Part shown: positions 22,783 to 33,289 of the stretch, piece after piece | How positions within the stretch are numbered: the first letter of the stretch is position 1 | Layout: every line of letters begins with the position of its first letter | Assembly: GCF_000281045.1 (NCBI RefSeq) | Contig: NW_008246149.1 | Coordinates: 2,019 to 41,727, forward strand | DNA from: Saprolegnia diclina VS20 | Lineage: Eukaryota > Oomycota > Saprolegniomycetes > Saprolegniales > Saprolegniaceae | Length of the DNA: 39,709 bases | Direction: 5' to 3' | Notes under the pieces: generated by a model | The model's input: only the letters and a program-made list of their open reading frames with translations | What the model was told of the DNA's origin: nothing | Database searches by the model: none | Translations under genes and position numbers: made by a program

Positions 22783-24648
22783 CTATTCGCACGCAAGCTT
22801 CGAGTCAAAGCTACTGAGCGTGATCGCAAACGCTTGTAGCGGGCAGAGCGGAGCGCGAAAGTCCATCGTGAAGAGCTCCTTGCCCACACGGCCAAACTGC
22901 AAAATGACCTAATCATCCACCGAACATAAAACACCGAGTCGACCGACTTGGAGGACTACCGTCTCTTGGTCTTCGGGCGTCACGAGCTGGAAGTTCTTGA
23001 CCGACGCCATCGTGACGCGGCCGTTGAAGTTGAGCACGTATGCACCGACCTGGTCGTTCCACCGCGGTGGCTTGTTGATGAGATACGTGAGGTTCGTATG
23101 GTCCTGCTCCTTGCACTTGTTGACCATCTCGTCCTCCTTCGTCACGGGGCGCCACACCACGCGCGTGCCATCCTCGCGCACTCTGGGCACACACACCTTC
23201 ATCTTGCGCGGCCCGCGGTGCCCGAGCACGTTCTTGGCGTAGACCGCAATGCCGAGTTCTTGGCGAATGCCCGCGGGGTTGACCGTCAGCGTGTGCTGGT
23301 CCGCGCTCTTGGGGTTCATCCCGTTGTCGTAAATGACAAACTCGGTGCCGATAAAGTTGGCGCGGAGCTTGCCGAGAAAGTTCTCGCTGCCCTTGCGCGC
23401 GAGGTCGCCAAGCTGCATCGAGATGAGGTAGTTGCTCGTGCGGTTGTTCGGACGCTTCTTGGCCGTCAAGAGGAACCGGTCGCCGTCCTTGAGGTACAAA
23501 CAGTACTCGGGGAACATCTTGTTGGAGCCTGACCGGTTGCGCTCAATGTAGCACTCGACCACGTCGCAGGCCTTGGGCACCGGTCTATGCATATTTAGTG
23601 TGAGTCGATGCGAGAGATTGAAAATGTACCGCATGAGGAAGGCCTTCATGTCGAGGAGGTCGAGCTTGCCCTTCTTGACGACCGGCTTCTTCGGGTTGCC
23701 TTTGTCCGGGTCGAACGTGCTCACGGCGCCGTCGTCGTTGGCTTCGTCCTCGGACGACAAGTCGGGCGAGCTCGATCGGTCCCGGCCCTGCGCACGAGAA
23801 TGAGTAGGAAAACATGTGTGGGTGAATACCTTCTTGGCCTTGGTGGCCTTGCCGCTTTCGACCCACGTGTCGCTGTTGCCTTTGGTGCGCTCGCGCTCCG
23901 GGTAGCCATCGCCGCTACGAGACCTAAGTACCTTGAGACGATGTCGCGCAAATAGCAACGAGATCGTACCCGCGCTTGTTCATCGGTGGTCGGCGGTCGT
24001 AGTCGGCGTCGTCGTCGCCATCGTCGTCGCTGTCGCCGGCGCGTGGCTTGCGCCGCTCCTTCTCCGCGGGTCGGCTCTTTCGGCGATCGTCTTCGGGGCT
24101 TTCATCGCGCCACGAGCGGTTGGCCTTCTTGGGCGTCGATCGGCGCCGGGCGCTGCTGTCATCGTCGTCCTCGTCCTCGTCGTCGCGCGCAAACCGCGCG
24201 GGCGCCGCCTTCTTTCCGGCCGCGCGGTCGTCGATAAAGTCGTCGTCACGACCAAAGCGACTACAATCCTGGATCTTAGAGGCGACGCTTGCGCTTCAAG
24301 CTACGTACGAGGGCTTCTCGTCAATGTCCATCGAGCGCGGGGTCGAGAATTGCCGGGCGCCGGTCGTGCGCACGACGCCTACCCGCGCCGTGAGCCTTGG
24401 CCGCATGTAGTGCGAGTACCTCCGCTCATGCGCTCCTGCATCTTCTTCTTGTGCAAATCGCGCTGCTGCTGGATGACGTTGGAGCGGCTGCCCGCGGGGC
24501 CGCCAATCTCCTCGATCTCGTCGTCGTCGAGCATGTTGGGGTGGGGCTCGCGCGAGATGCTGAGGCGGCTGTCGACGTCCTTGGCGAGGTCGCGCTCGCG
24601 CTGCTTCCCGCGGCCGTCGTCCTCGAACGAGTTCTCTTGCATGAACAT
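22783..24648 (-). CDS. Tubby-like protein
   Basis: Exons: 24648-24420, 24378-24309, 24260-23970, 23923-23830, 23787-23630, 23584-22960, 22908-22783 (530 residues). The introns are 41, 48, 46, 42, 45 and 51 nt. The N-terminal ~280 residues are charged and probably disordered, rich in Asp, Arg and Lys ([13 protein letters not shown]). The tubby domain fills 282-530 and ends with the family hallmark [18 protein letters not shown]. Family members bind PI(4,5)P2 and link membrane phosphoinositides to transport or transcription; the cognate loop here is [16 protein letters not shown]. The start was set at the ATG at 24648 because the apparent upstream start is GTG; Met at 24642 is an alternative. 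Intron 3 has tandem acceptors 9 nt apart (intron end at 23924 or 23915), both in frame. Intron 5 (45 nt) has no stop if retained. Confidence 0.9.
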
Positions 24649-26089
24649 GGCTGCTCTTGTGGCAATCACACGTTTTCGGTTCTCTGTCGTTTCGGCCCAC
24701 AGCCGACGGGGGTTACAGACACACTATTCATAGCATCACACACCATTTACGCCCACTCGGTGTCAGCCACGTACAATGGCAATCGGCGCGCGCAGTGTGG
24801 ACGCAAAGGCATCTACGAGAACTCTTGTGTCTCTGTCTCCAGCGGTTGCTAGTGACGCACTGGTAGGAGCACCATCGCGGTGCCACGGAAGGCGGGAAAC
24901 GATCGCACACTATTTTCAGTTTCCAAAAACAAGATCCGCCAAGGAACAGCTCGTGGAACGCCTGGCCTGGGAAGTCGTCAACGGCAGTCCTTGGGCTCAA
25001 GTCGGCGACGGTGGCCCATTCCAGCTGCCACGTAGGCAGTGTCATTTTTACTAATTTAATCTTTAGGAGAATAATTTACCATGGGCCAAAGGGATCGAGT
25101 CGTCGACGCGGGTGCAGCAGCAAAGGTCCATGTCCGCACGTCACATGCGAAGAGCCGTAGAGATAGCAAGTGAGCTTCTGACGTACTGACAGCCTTTCTC
25201 TTGGCCTACTAGCAGACTCGTATATCGAGCAGCCGATCCGACGGGATCTCCAGTGATCTTGGTTTGATTGCACACAGGTTTATGGCAGCTTGTTGTGGGC
25301 ATCGTTAGCGCAATGGAGGCGTTGTTAAAGTCACTCCAACCAGTGCCGCCGCTTCGCAATGTTAGTTGTGGTCGTTACGACCGGGGACTCGCGCCGCAAT
25401 CGCCTGCCGTTCCAACTAAGTGGATTCGTGCTCTTGGATGCCGTACCTTCCACTTTGCCGCGACCAGCGGAACCATCGTACTTGGCGACGGCCACTTCCA
25501 GTGCTTGGATCTAAACATGTTTATGCTAGAGGTGTGGAATGCACGACGCTAGTAGTAGTAGAGGCTATACCTGCTCTTGAGTCCACGCCGAGCGCACGGT
25601 CTTTTGTCCGGGCGGTGGCGCACTGTCCGTTTAAGCTCCAATTGAAAAATGAGCAGCGGGGCATTGCTTTGAAAAGCAGCGATGCAACAGCAGTGCGCGG
25701 CTGCTACGTCAATGTATCAATATGCCGGTAAAAGTGGTCATTTTCCGGATATCTGGGTCCAGCATGTGCTGGTCCGGAGAAATCCCGGTCGCGCATGGTG
25801 ATGTTCTGGCTAAAAACACGCCACAATCAGAGAGTCAACAAGGCGTTGTTGTAGGCGATGGCTGCTCTTGCCATGCATGGCGTATAATTTTATACGCGTG
25901 GTTGCCGTATGTTTGATGTGCTGAAGGCCAAAGCGCGAGCGCTATGCAGGCGGCTAACTGTGCCAGGGATACCATGTGGTTTGGCCCGGTCGCGTTGCAG
26001 GCGGGAAAGTTGCGTGAAAATAGAGTATAGTGTTGACAAGCGACCTTTTTTGCTCTTTGCACTCGGACAGCGTCAACGTCAACGCGAGG
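24649..26089. other. Divergent intergenic region, Tubby to NPRL2
   Basis: 1.44 kb separate the two divergent start codons. Short frames occur (for example 24776-25054 plus, about 92 residues, with a basic N-terminal half) but none has a domain or fits the splice pattern of the neighbours. The stretch from 25050 to 25760 is AT-richer than the genes. A short perfect inverted repeat lies at 25880-25897. The promoters of both genes must be here. Confidence 0.5.
25880..25897. repeat. Perfect 8-bp inverted repeat, 2-bp spacer
   Basis: GCGTATAA and its reverse complement TTATACGC flank TT, 193 bp before the NPRL2 ATG. It could be a dyad binding site for a dimeric factor or chance. No terminator role is expected in a eukaryote at this place. 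Confidence 0.5.
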
Positions 26090-27769
26090 ATGATCCAGGC
26101 CATCTTCTACAGCGAGTTTGACAACATTGCGGGGCCGCAGATCGTGTACCAGGCGCCGGCCAAGTACGTTCGATGGCATCGCTGCATCTCACGTCTCTTA
26201 TTATAGCGCGCTGAGCAACGAGGTCTTTGACAGCGTCTCGGGCTACATCATCATCGACAAGGCGCTCTGCGGCAAGATCATCACAGGTCCGCCTTCGTCT
26301 TGACGCCGAGCTCAATCTACCTGCTGCGTAGTCTGCCCGCAGGACATCAAGATCGTGGGCTATCCCGTGTGCATCGAAGACGACAAGTACCACCGCAACG
26401 CCCTCCTCTTCAACATTGGTCCGTCCGCATCGAAGTGTCGTCGCTCATGGCTCGTAGGGTTTGTCTTCCAGCGCTCGATGGACTCGACGCCATACAAGCC
26501 CATCCTGCGCAAGGTACATGCGACATGATGTTCGCAGTCGCTCAACCTACAATGACTAGCTCGGGTCGCTCATGGAAAGCATGGAGAAGGAGAATGGCTT
26601 CCTCTCGCGCGAAGCGAGCAAGGTACATGGTCACCTTGTCGCACGCTACTGACCACTGTGGTCTAGGCGACGCTTGCCACGATCTTGCCGGCGATCCTGC
26701 ATGATCTCACACACTTTAGCGAGTGCACGATCCCAATCGACACCGCCAACATCATCAACCTCAAGCTCTTTCCCAAGCTCTCGACGCCGCCCAACGTCCA
26801 CGACCACGAAGTACCCGTCGCGATCCGCAATCTCAAGACGCTGCTGCAAAACAGCGGTACAAAGCTTTGCACTGGTGGTTTCGTACTCTCATGGCAAGTA
26901 GCCGAGTGGGACTTGGCGCTGCAGAAGATCGTCCCGTACATTGACGGCGTCAACTACGTCAAGCGCATCGCTGTCATCGCCGAAGTCGAGCTCTCGATCG
27001 GTACACTATATACGTGCGCATACGTCTGATGCGACTCTGTCCAGTCAAGAACTGCATGCGCCAGCTCATGTACTATGGCTGCATCACCATGATCGACATC
27101 TTCCTCCACTCCAACATCTACGCGACGACCGACAAGATTTCAAGCCTCGTCGAAGACGTCAACTTGCAAGTACGTGCCGGCAAGCCATCACTGTCTAAGT
27201 CGGCGGTAGCGTGCGTGCGTCGCGTACGTGGCCAAGGACGAAGACACGCCGCCGCTCTTCCCGACAGTCTTCTCCATCTACTGCGCACTGCAGCCGAGCG
27301 TGCCCGTGAGCCAGCTCTGGAACACGTACGTCCTTGAGCTTACTCGAGTACTAAGGCAGCAAGACGCGCAGGTATCAAAAGTCACTGGTGCACATCGACG
27401 TCCGGCGGCTCGTGACGTTTGGGCTCATCCATGGTTTCCTCCGGCGCATTCATCGATACCCGATCTCGATTGACCGCAGCCAGCGCCAAAACATGGCGCT
27501 CTCGTCGTCGCCGTCGTCCATCACGGTCGCGGGCAGCGCGCTCAACCAGCAGCAGCGAATCAAGACAACGCCGCCCCAAAGTAGGTCACCTCGATGGACT
27601 GGATCTTATATCGCTCGAACCATTAGCTGGGCTTCAAAACAAGGACAAGGTCAAGCGAATGATGAACGGCGAGCACCATACGGACGAGATCTGCTGTGCC
27701 AACATGCTGCGCTACTCGGACCTCGAGGCCATCCTCGCGGCCGAGCCCCACTGCATTGTCAACAAGTGA
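26090..27769 (+). CDS. NPRL2: NPRL2, GATOR1 complex subunit
   Basis: NPRL2 is the catalytic subunit of GATOR1, the Rag GTPase-activating complex that restrains TORC1 at the lysosome or vacuole during amino-acid shortage. Eleven exons: 26090-26163, 26207-26286, 26332-26418, 26458-26513, 26560-26622, 26667-26856, 26902-27000, 27045-27169, 27210-27325, 27372-27580, 27627-27769 (413 residues; human 380). An N-terminal longin-like domain (FYSEFDNIAGPQIVYQ) is followed by the RNALLFNIGFVF block. Arg73 aligns with human Arg78, the arginine finger. Later family blocks are IVPYIDG, YYGCITMIDIF and HTDEICC near the end. A Ser/Gln-rich insertion (~330-365) accounts for the extra length. Intron 6 (26857-26901, 45 nt) lacks stops. 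Intron 9 could instead end at 27359, adding four residues. Confidence 0.94.
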
Positions 27770-28089
27770 GCCAAGATCGGGTTCAATCAGGATAAAAACA
27801 CGCCTCTTGAGATGTTATCGAGGACAATGTGGCGGCGCGAGTATCGGTTGATGGGCTTACAATGCGCGCATGCGACATCGATGACATAGGCACAGACACT
27901 GTGTGTGCTCTGCGTGGGGCGGCCTACGTTGCGGTCGTCCGGACACACCTGGCGGTCCGCCAAAGTTGCGTGTGAGTAGCGCCTGCCCGTCGTCCGAGGG
28001 TATACAAAATGCAAGAGAATAAAATACCGTGCGTCCAAGTTTTATAAATAGCTGGCAGAATCCCGATTTGCTGGAGGCCAAGGTGTGGC
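27770..28089. other. Intergenic, NPRL2 3' end to FCP1 promoter
   Basis: 320 bp between two genes on the same strand. No coding frame is supported. It should contain the NPRL2 3' UTR and the FCP1 promoter. Confidence 0.6.
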
Positions 28090-30563
28090 ATGGCGGCGCA
28101 GTTCCTCGCGTTGCAGTGCAAGGCCCACGTGGCCTTGTCCTGGACGTGCACGGATGGACAGCTCGTGCACGCCGAGCAGATCATTGCCTCGTACGGCAGC
28201 CCATCGGAAAGCAGCTTTGGTAGCATCATCGCGCCGGCCACGGGCACCTTGACGATCCTGCCGCTGCCCGCCGACGACGTGCCGCCTGGCACGGACGTCG
28301 AGATTGGTCGCATCGAAGTGTGCATGCATCCGATGATCCAGAACAATCGCTGCGTCGTGTGCATGTCCAAGGTGGAAGCCGGCGAGACGGTCAAAGTGAT
28401 CTTGGCGCAGGGCCAGATCATGGAGGTCAACCGCGCGACGGCCCGTACGCCGCCTTTGTCCACGACATTTCCGTGCATCTTATCCTGCCACGTAGAGGAG
28501 CTCGACAGCGAAAACATTGGGCGCATGCTCAAGCAGAAGAAGCTCGTGCTCGTACTCGACTTGGACCACACACTGCTCCACGCCGTGCGCTCCCAGGACG
28601 TGGTCGACGCCATTGACGGTACGCACTCTCCTCATCCAGGTCTCGAGTAACTTGGCGCAGACGACGCGTTGCGCTTCTACATCCGCGATATCCCGACCGA
28701 GCACGTGCTCCAGCTGCGCCCGGGCCTCTCGACGTTCCTCTCGGAGCTCTCGTCCCTCTACGACTTGCACATCTACACGCACGGCACGCGCAAGTACGCC
28801 GAGCGCATCGCCGAGATCATCGATCCGGACAACTCGCTCTTCCACCACCGCATCGTGGCCCGCACCGACACGCCCGACGTCGCCCACAAGTCGCTCAAGG
28901 TACTCTATCCCTTTCGCCTCAGAAGCTTCCACAATACGCACATAGCTGCTCTTTCCGTCCTGCGACGACTCGATGATCGTCGTTCTCGACGACCGCGTCG
29001 ACGTCTGGAAGGTCCGGTTATCGGTATCTGCTTGATTCGACTGACGTAGCGTTAGGAGAACGCGGGAAATGTCTTTATCATTGAAGCGTTCCACCACTTC
29101 AACACTCGCGCCGAGATCAACAACGCGTCGGGCGGTGCGCCGTCGAATAAGGAGCGCAAGAGGCAAGACAACCACTTGACGAAAGCGCTGCGCGTCCTCA
29201 AGGTACTCTGCCATTTCTATCGCCAGTTGTCACTCTGGCGCGTAGCTCGTACATGAAAAGTTTTACCAGTCGCCCGGCAGCACCAGCGTCAAGGCCATCA
29301 TGGAACAGGTACGACTTGATGTCGACGGGAACCGCGTCATCATGGCTCTATGTACAGATGCGACACGCGGTGCTGCGCGGCTGCCACATTGCATTTAGCG
29401 GTGTCATCCCGATCGGCGTCGCGCCCGAGTCGGACTACCTGTGGAAGCTAGCGCTCTCATTTGGCGCCAAGCCGAGCATGACCATGGACAACTTCCCAAC
29501 CACGCACCTCGTGATCCACCCCAAGCGCCTCGGCACGAAAAAATACCTCGAGGTACAGAACACCATTGTCTCTGGACTTGGTGGCTGATGCAAAGAGCAG
29601 GCACTCGCGATGCCGAGCGTCAATGTCGTGAGTCCGCAGTGGCTCATCGACTGCGCGTCCGAGTGGATGCGCCTGCGCGAGGATCGGTACCGCATTCGAT
29701 CGCTCGTGCCCGCGACAGAGCCGACACGCGACGACAGTCTGATCGCCGAAGTCGTCACCGCCACCGACAACAACGAAGACGAGGAAGAAACCAAGCAGGT
29801 CGACACAACCGAGGCAGAGACGACACAGGATGGCGATGCAGTGGCCGTACTGCCATTGTCCAAGTTGAGGCCGCTGCCGGTAGGGTTCAATACTGCTTGT
29901 GAATTTGGTAGTAGCGTGGTATTATCTAGAGCAAGGGGCTGCTGCGGACAGCCAAAAAGGCGCCGGAAGATCGCAAGACCGTGACCTTTGACGCACTCCC
30001 CGAGAAGATTGAGGCGCCGTTCACGACAGCCATGCGGCGAAAACGTCCGTTGCCGCCAACCCCGGTCGCGGCGCCGAAGCCTGCAGTCGTCAAGGGTGTA
30101 GTCGCAACCGGCGGGTCGTTTGACTTTTTATCCAAAATGGCGACCCGCAAGAAGACAGCGCCGGTCGTTGTCAAGCCTGCCATGCCGCTCAAGCCAGCGA
30201 TGCCGCAGGTGCAACCGCAGTCGCAGCTAAGACGTTGCTGACACTAGTTTTATGGTAGGCGGTGCGGGCAAACGACGACGACGACGATATTTTTCGGCGA
30301 CTCATGCTCGCCGAGAAGCTCGAGGAAGAAGACGCCGACACCAAGCCCAAGCGCAAGTTTGATGGCACGCCGCGACCGCACGAGAAGCGCAGCAAGGTCG
30401 TCGACGACGTCCAGGAAACCGCCGATGCGCAGCGAGACGCCGACATGGACGACGACGACGATGACGAAGACTTTGTACGTCTCCCATTCTCTCTTGGTTG
30501 CTCAATGGTGGACCATAATGGCGTCGCTGTCCATAGATCAATGCGCTGGAGAACGACCTTTGA
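28090..30563 (+). CDS. CTDP1: FCP1-like RNA polymerase II CTD phosphatase
   Basis: It removes phosphate from Ser2/Ser5 of the polymerase II CTD and recycles the enzyme. Eleven exons: 28090-28444, 28496-28618, 28661-28899, 28946-29011, 29056-29202, 29246-29308, 29358-29552, 29601-29907, 29952-30208, 30259-30474, 30537-30563 (664 residues). A lipoyl-like N-terminus is followed by a zinc-knuckle-like CMHP...CVVCM (78-91), as in FCP1. The catalytic DLDHT at 140-144 is the DxDxT phosphatase motif. Further FCPH blocks are RPGLSTFLSEL, YTHGTRKYA and VVLDDRVDVW. A BRCT domain covers ~332-432 (GCHIAFSGVIP; VVSPQWLIDC). The C-terminus is acidic and ends FINALENDL, resembling the TFIIF-binding tail of human FCP1. 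The 51-nt intron at 28445-28495 is stop-free and in frame, so it is the least certain junction. Confidence 0.92.
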
Positions 30564-30754
30564 CCTGCTCCTGCAGCGTTCGTAGTAGCTCGTAGACTAG
30601 TCGTCTGGAACCTCGTAATACAAAGCTAAATGGCTCGACTTCCATCGACAGAAAATGTCGCAAGAACTATATGACATTCTGTACAAACAACTGACAATAT
30701 TGGCGCCAATATACTGCGCGAAACGGTAAGCCTGGCTAAAAAAGGACAGCCCGC

Positions 30755-33235
30755 ATGGTCGACGACGTGACGCGAGGCTTTCGCGTGCTCTTGCGCCTGC
30801 GCGAACCGCCGGCAGGTGCAGCGTCGGTGCTCTTGCCCTCTCTCGCCGGCGTCTCGGACGGCCTCTGCCTTGCGCCGGTGCCCTTGCATCTTCTTCAATG
30901 TTACAGTCACCAACTCGACGCTACTCGATGTAGGATGAGAAGCGCGTGCTGTGGGCCAAGCACAGTGCCACCAAGGCGCTGCAACTCGATGGTGTCTTCC
31001 CGCCCGACACACCGCACGCCATCGTGTACGACCATCTCGCCGACTACGTCGGCGCGGTGCTGTCGGGGCGCGACTGCAGCATCGTCGCCTAGTACGTGCT
31101 TCGAACCTCGTCAAATCTCTCTTTTATGAGCGCTGTGTCTAGCGGCCAGAAGGGCTCGGGCAAAACTCACAGTCGGCGCTTCTTTGTAGTCTATCGCTCA
31201 CGCAAATCGTGTGTAGCCATGAGCGGCGGTACGCCACCAGCAGACGACGGCGCGGTAGGGTGCCCGACGCGTTGCCTGCGGAACCGGATTCGCGTAGGAG
31301 CCCGAAGCGCCAGTGACCGACGCCGTCCCCGACGACGCCGGGCTCGTGCCGCGTCTCGTGCACGCGCTTTTCAATGCACTCGACGGGTCGCTCGACCTCG
31401 ACGTCCATTGCTCATGCCTCGAGGTACGCGGTTCGAACCCGCGCAGGTCTGACTAGCTCGCAACATTAGATTTCAAACGAAAAGGTCTACGACTTGCTCG
31501 TCGGTGCCACGATGCCTGTGGCGTCGTCGCCGCCACGGCGCATGATGTCGCGATCCCGTCGAAAGCGGACGCTCTGGAACGTCCATGCCAAGCCGACGCA
31601 CGAGACGGACGACCTCCCAGTGCTCACGCAAGCCAACGGCGCGACGCTCATCGAGGGCTTGAGTGCCCATGCCATGAAGTCCCGCGACGACGTCCTTGAC
31701 GTGTACAACCAGGTAGTACGCGGACCACAGTCACCAGCATCTAAGCTGCGCAGGTCGCCGGCCACCGCTCCAAACGTCTGCGCCACGGCCACGTCATCTT
31801 TCAAGTGACGCTGCAACCGCGCGACCCCACGCGGCGTGCGTCCCGGCTCTTCTTGGTCGACTTGGCGTGCGTCCTTTCTTCTTCTTCTTCTTCTTTGTCT
31901 GGATGTAACGAATGCGTAGGGGCATGGACGTGGCGCCCGTCCAGCACACGCCCGAAGTTGCGTCGATCCACAAGAGCTTGTCGAACCTCTCGCAGTGCGT
32001 GCACGCGCTCGCCCAGCGCCGCGCGCTGGACCATGTTCCGTACCGCGCGTCTGTTCTAACGCGCTTGCTGCAGCCGAGCCTCGAAGCCGCCGGGCGCACC
32101 ACCTTTGTGCTGACCGTGACGCCGGCGGCGGCGTCGTGGGACGAGACGTGCACGACGCTCCGGCTCGCCGAGCGGCTCAAGGGTATCGAGAGTAGCGACG
32201 TGGTCCGGCGCGAGATCTTGCCGCCCATGGCGCTCGAGGCCCGAGTCGCTGCCCTCGAGGTACACACGCGGTGCTATAACTGGCAAATGACCAACCATGG
32301 CGCGGTGGTAGGCGGAGAATACCCGTGTGCGGGCGCTTCTCGAGGCGGCGCGGACGCAGCTGGCGCAAGCGACCGACCACGAGAAGACGCTAGCGACCGA
32401 GAACGACATGCTGCGATCCCACATCCGCGCGTCCGAAGCCATGCTCCGACGCGTGCGCCTCGTGCTCACAAATGAGGCAGACGACAATCCAACGCCAGCG
32501 ACGGTGCGCTCTGGTTCCCCCAACGCTAGTGACTATCGGTAGCTTATGTCATAGCTACCCATCGAGCCGGACAGCCATACTAGTGACGAGGAGCAACATC
32601 GGCCAAACAGTAGTAGTAGTAGCACACTGCCAGCGCTTGGTCTCGGCGCGATCCCAGGTGCGGCCACGTCGGAGGTTGCGAATCCTTGTGGTGGACCGGG
32701 TGTGTGTTTGTAGAAGAGACGTTGCCGTGGCGGCTGCAGAAGAAGCTCGTGACGATTCCGCTGCCGCTGCGCGTTCAAGAGTGCAAACGAATGCTCTCGG
32801 CGACGAAGCGGGCGGCAAAGACGTCGTCTTCCCGGCGCCGACGCAACGAACGACCGCCCGACGACAACGACGTGTGCAACGGCGACGACGACGACAGTTG
32901 TTCTGCCAGTGGCAAGTTGCCCGTGCTCGAGAATGCACCGACCGTCGAGAAACAACCGGCGCCACCACGGTCGTTCGCGCCGAAACACCGAGGTCGCAGT
33001 GCGAAAACGAGGTGCGCGTGCTCTTGTATCTAGCGCTAACGTGCGATGCAGTGCACGCAAGGCCGACGAAGTGCAGTTGCCACAACTCACAAGAGCCAAA
33101 GCAAAGCATCCGGTGTCGTTCCAGTACGCAGTGTTGCTCGACAACGAGAGCCAGGCGCTGCTGCAGATCGACGACTACAAAGCCCACCGACGTGTGCAAC
33201 TCGAAGCGACGTTAGAGGCCCCACCGTCGTGCTAA
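30755..33235 (+). CDS. Divergent kinesin motor protein
   Basis: Twelve exons: 30755-30877, 30934-31091, 31143-31171, 31217-31254, 31298-31423, 31470-31712, 31754-31866, 31920-32259, 32312-32503, 32555-32657, 32714-33011, 33052-33235 (648 residues). The motor head (~1-367) has a P-loop YGQKGSGKTHT at 94-104, the EISNEKVYDLL block, switch II reduced to DLAGMD at 275-280, IHKSLSNL, and the VPYRASVLTRLLQPSL block. Switch I, normally NxxSSRSH, is replaced by HRSKRLRHGH. A short coiled-coil (~370-430) and a Ser/Arg-rich tail follow. By family it moves on or regulates microtubules, but with both switches altered the ATPase may be weak. The P-loop lies in a 29-nt exon. Stopping at 32540 in place of the 51-nt intron 32504-32554 would give a 466-residue form. 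Starts upstream of 30755 are not excluded. Confidence 0.85.
31875..31896 (+). repeat. (TTC)n pyrimidine tract in a kinesin intron
   Basis: An almost pure TTC/CTT run lies in the intron at 31867-31919, early in the intron and upstream of the TAG acceptor. It may act as a polypyrimidine tract but sits unusually far from the acceptor. Confidence 0.8.
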
Positions 33236-33289
33236 CAAGAATATCTAGTTGCCGCATTCGTTAACCCTCCCAGACCGAAAGGCGGGTAA

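Noticed and set aside
24776-25054. 92-residue frame between Tubby and NPRL2
   Set aside because: Has an ATG but no recognisable domain and no clear coding bias. Kept only as a note in the intergenic entry.
31425-31452. Perfect tRNA T-arm (CGCGG, loop TTCGAAC, CCGCG)
   Set aside because: It lies inside the 46-nt kinesin intron 31424-31469. The upstream bases are kinesin coding sequence, with no acceptor, D or anticodon arms to match.
32504-32542. Kinesin ending at the TAG at 32540
   Set aside because: A 51-nt phase-0 intron here (32504-32554) joins to three further coding-like exons ending at 33235. The short form may exist but is not the main model.
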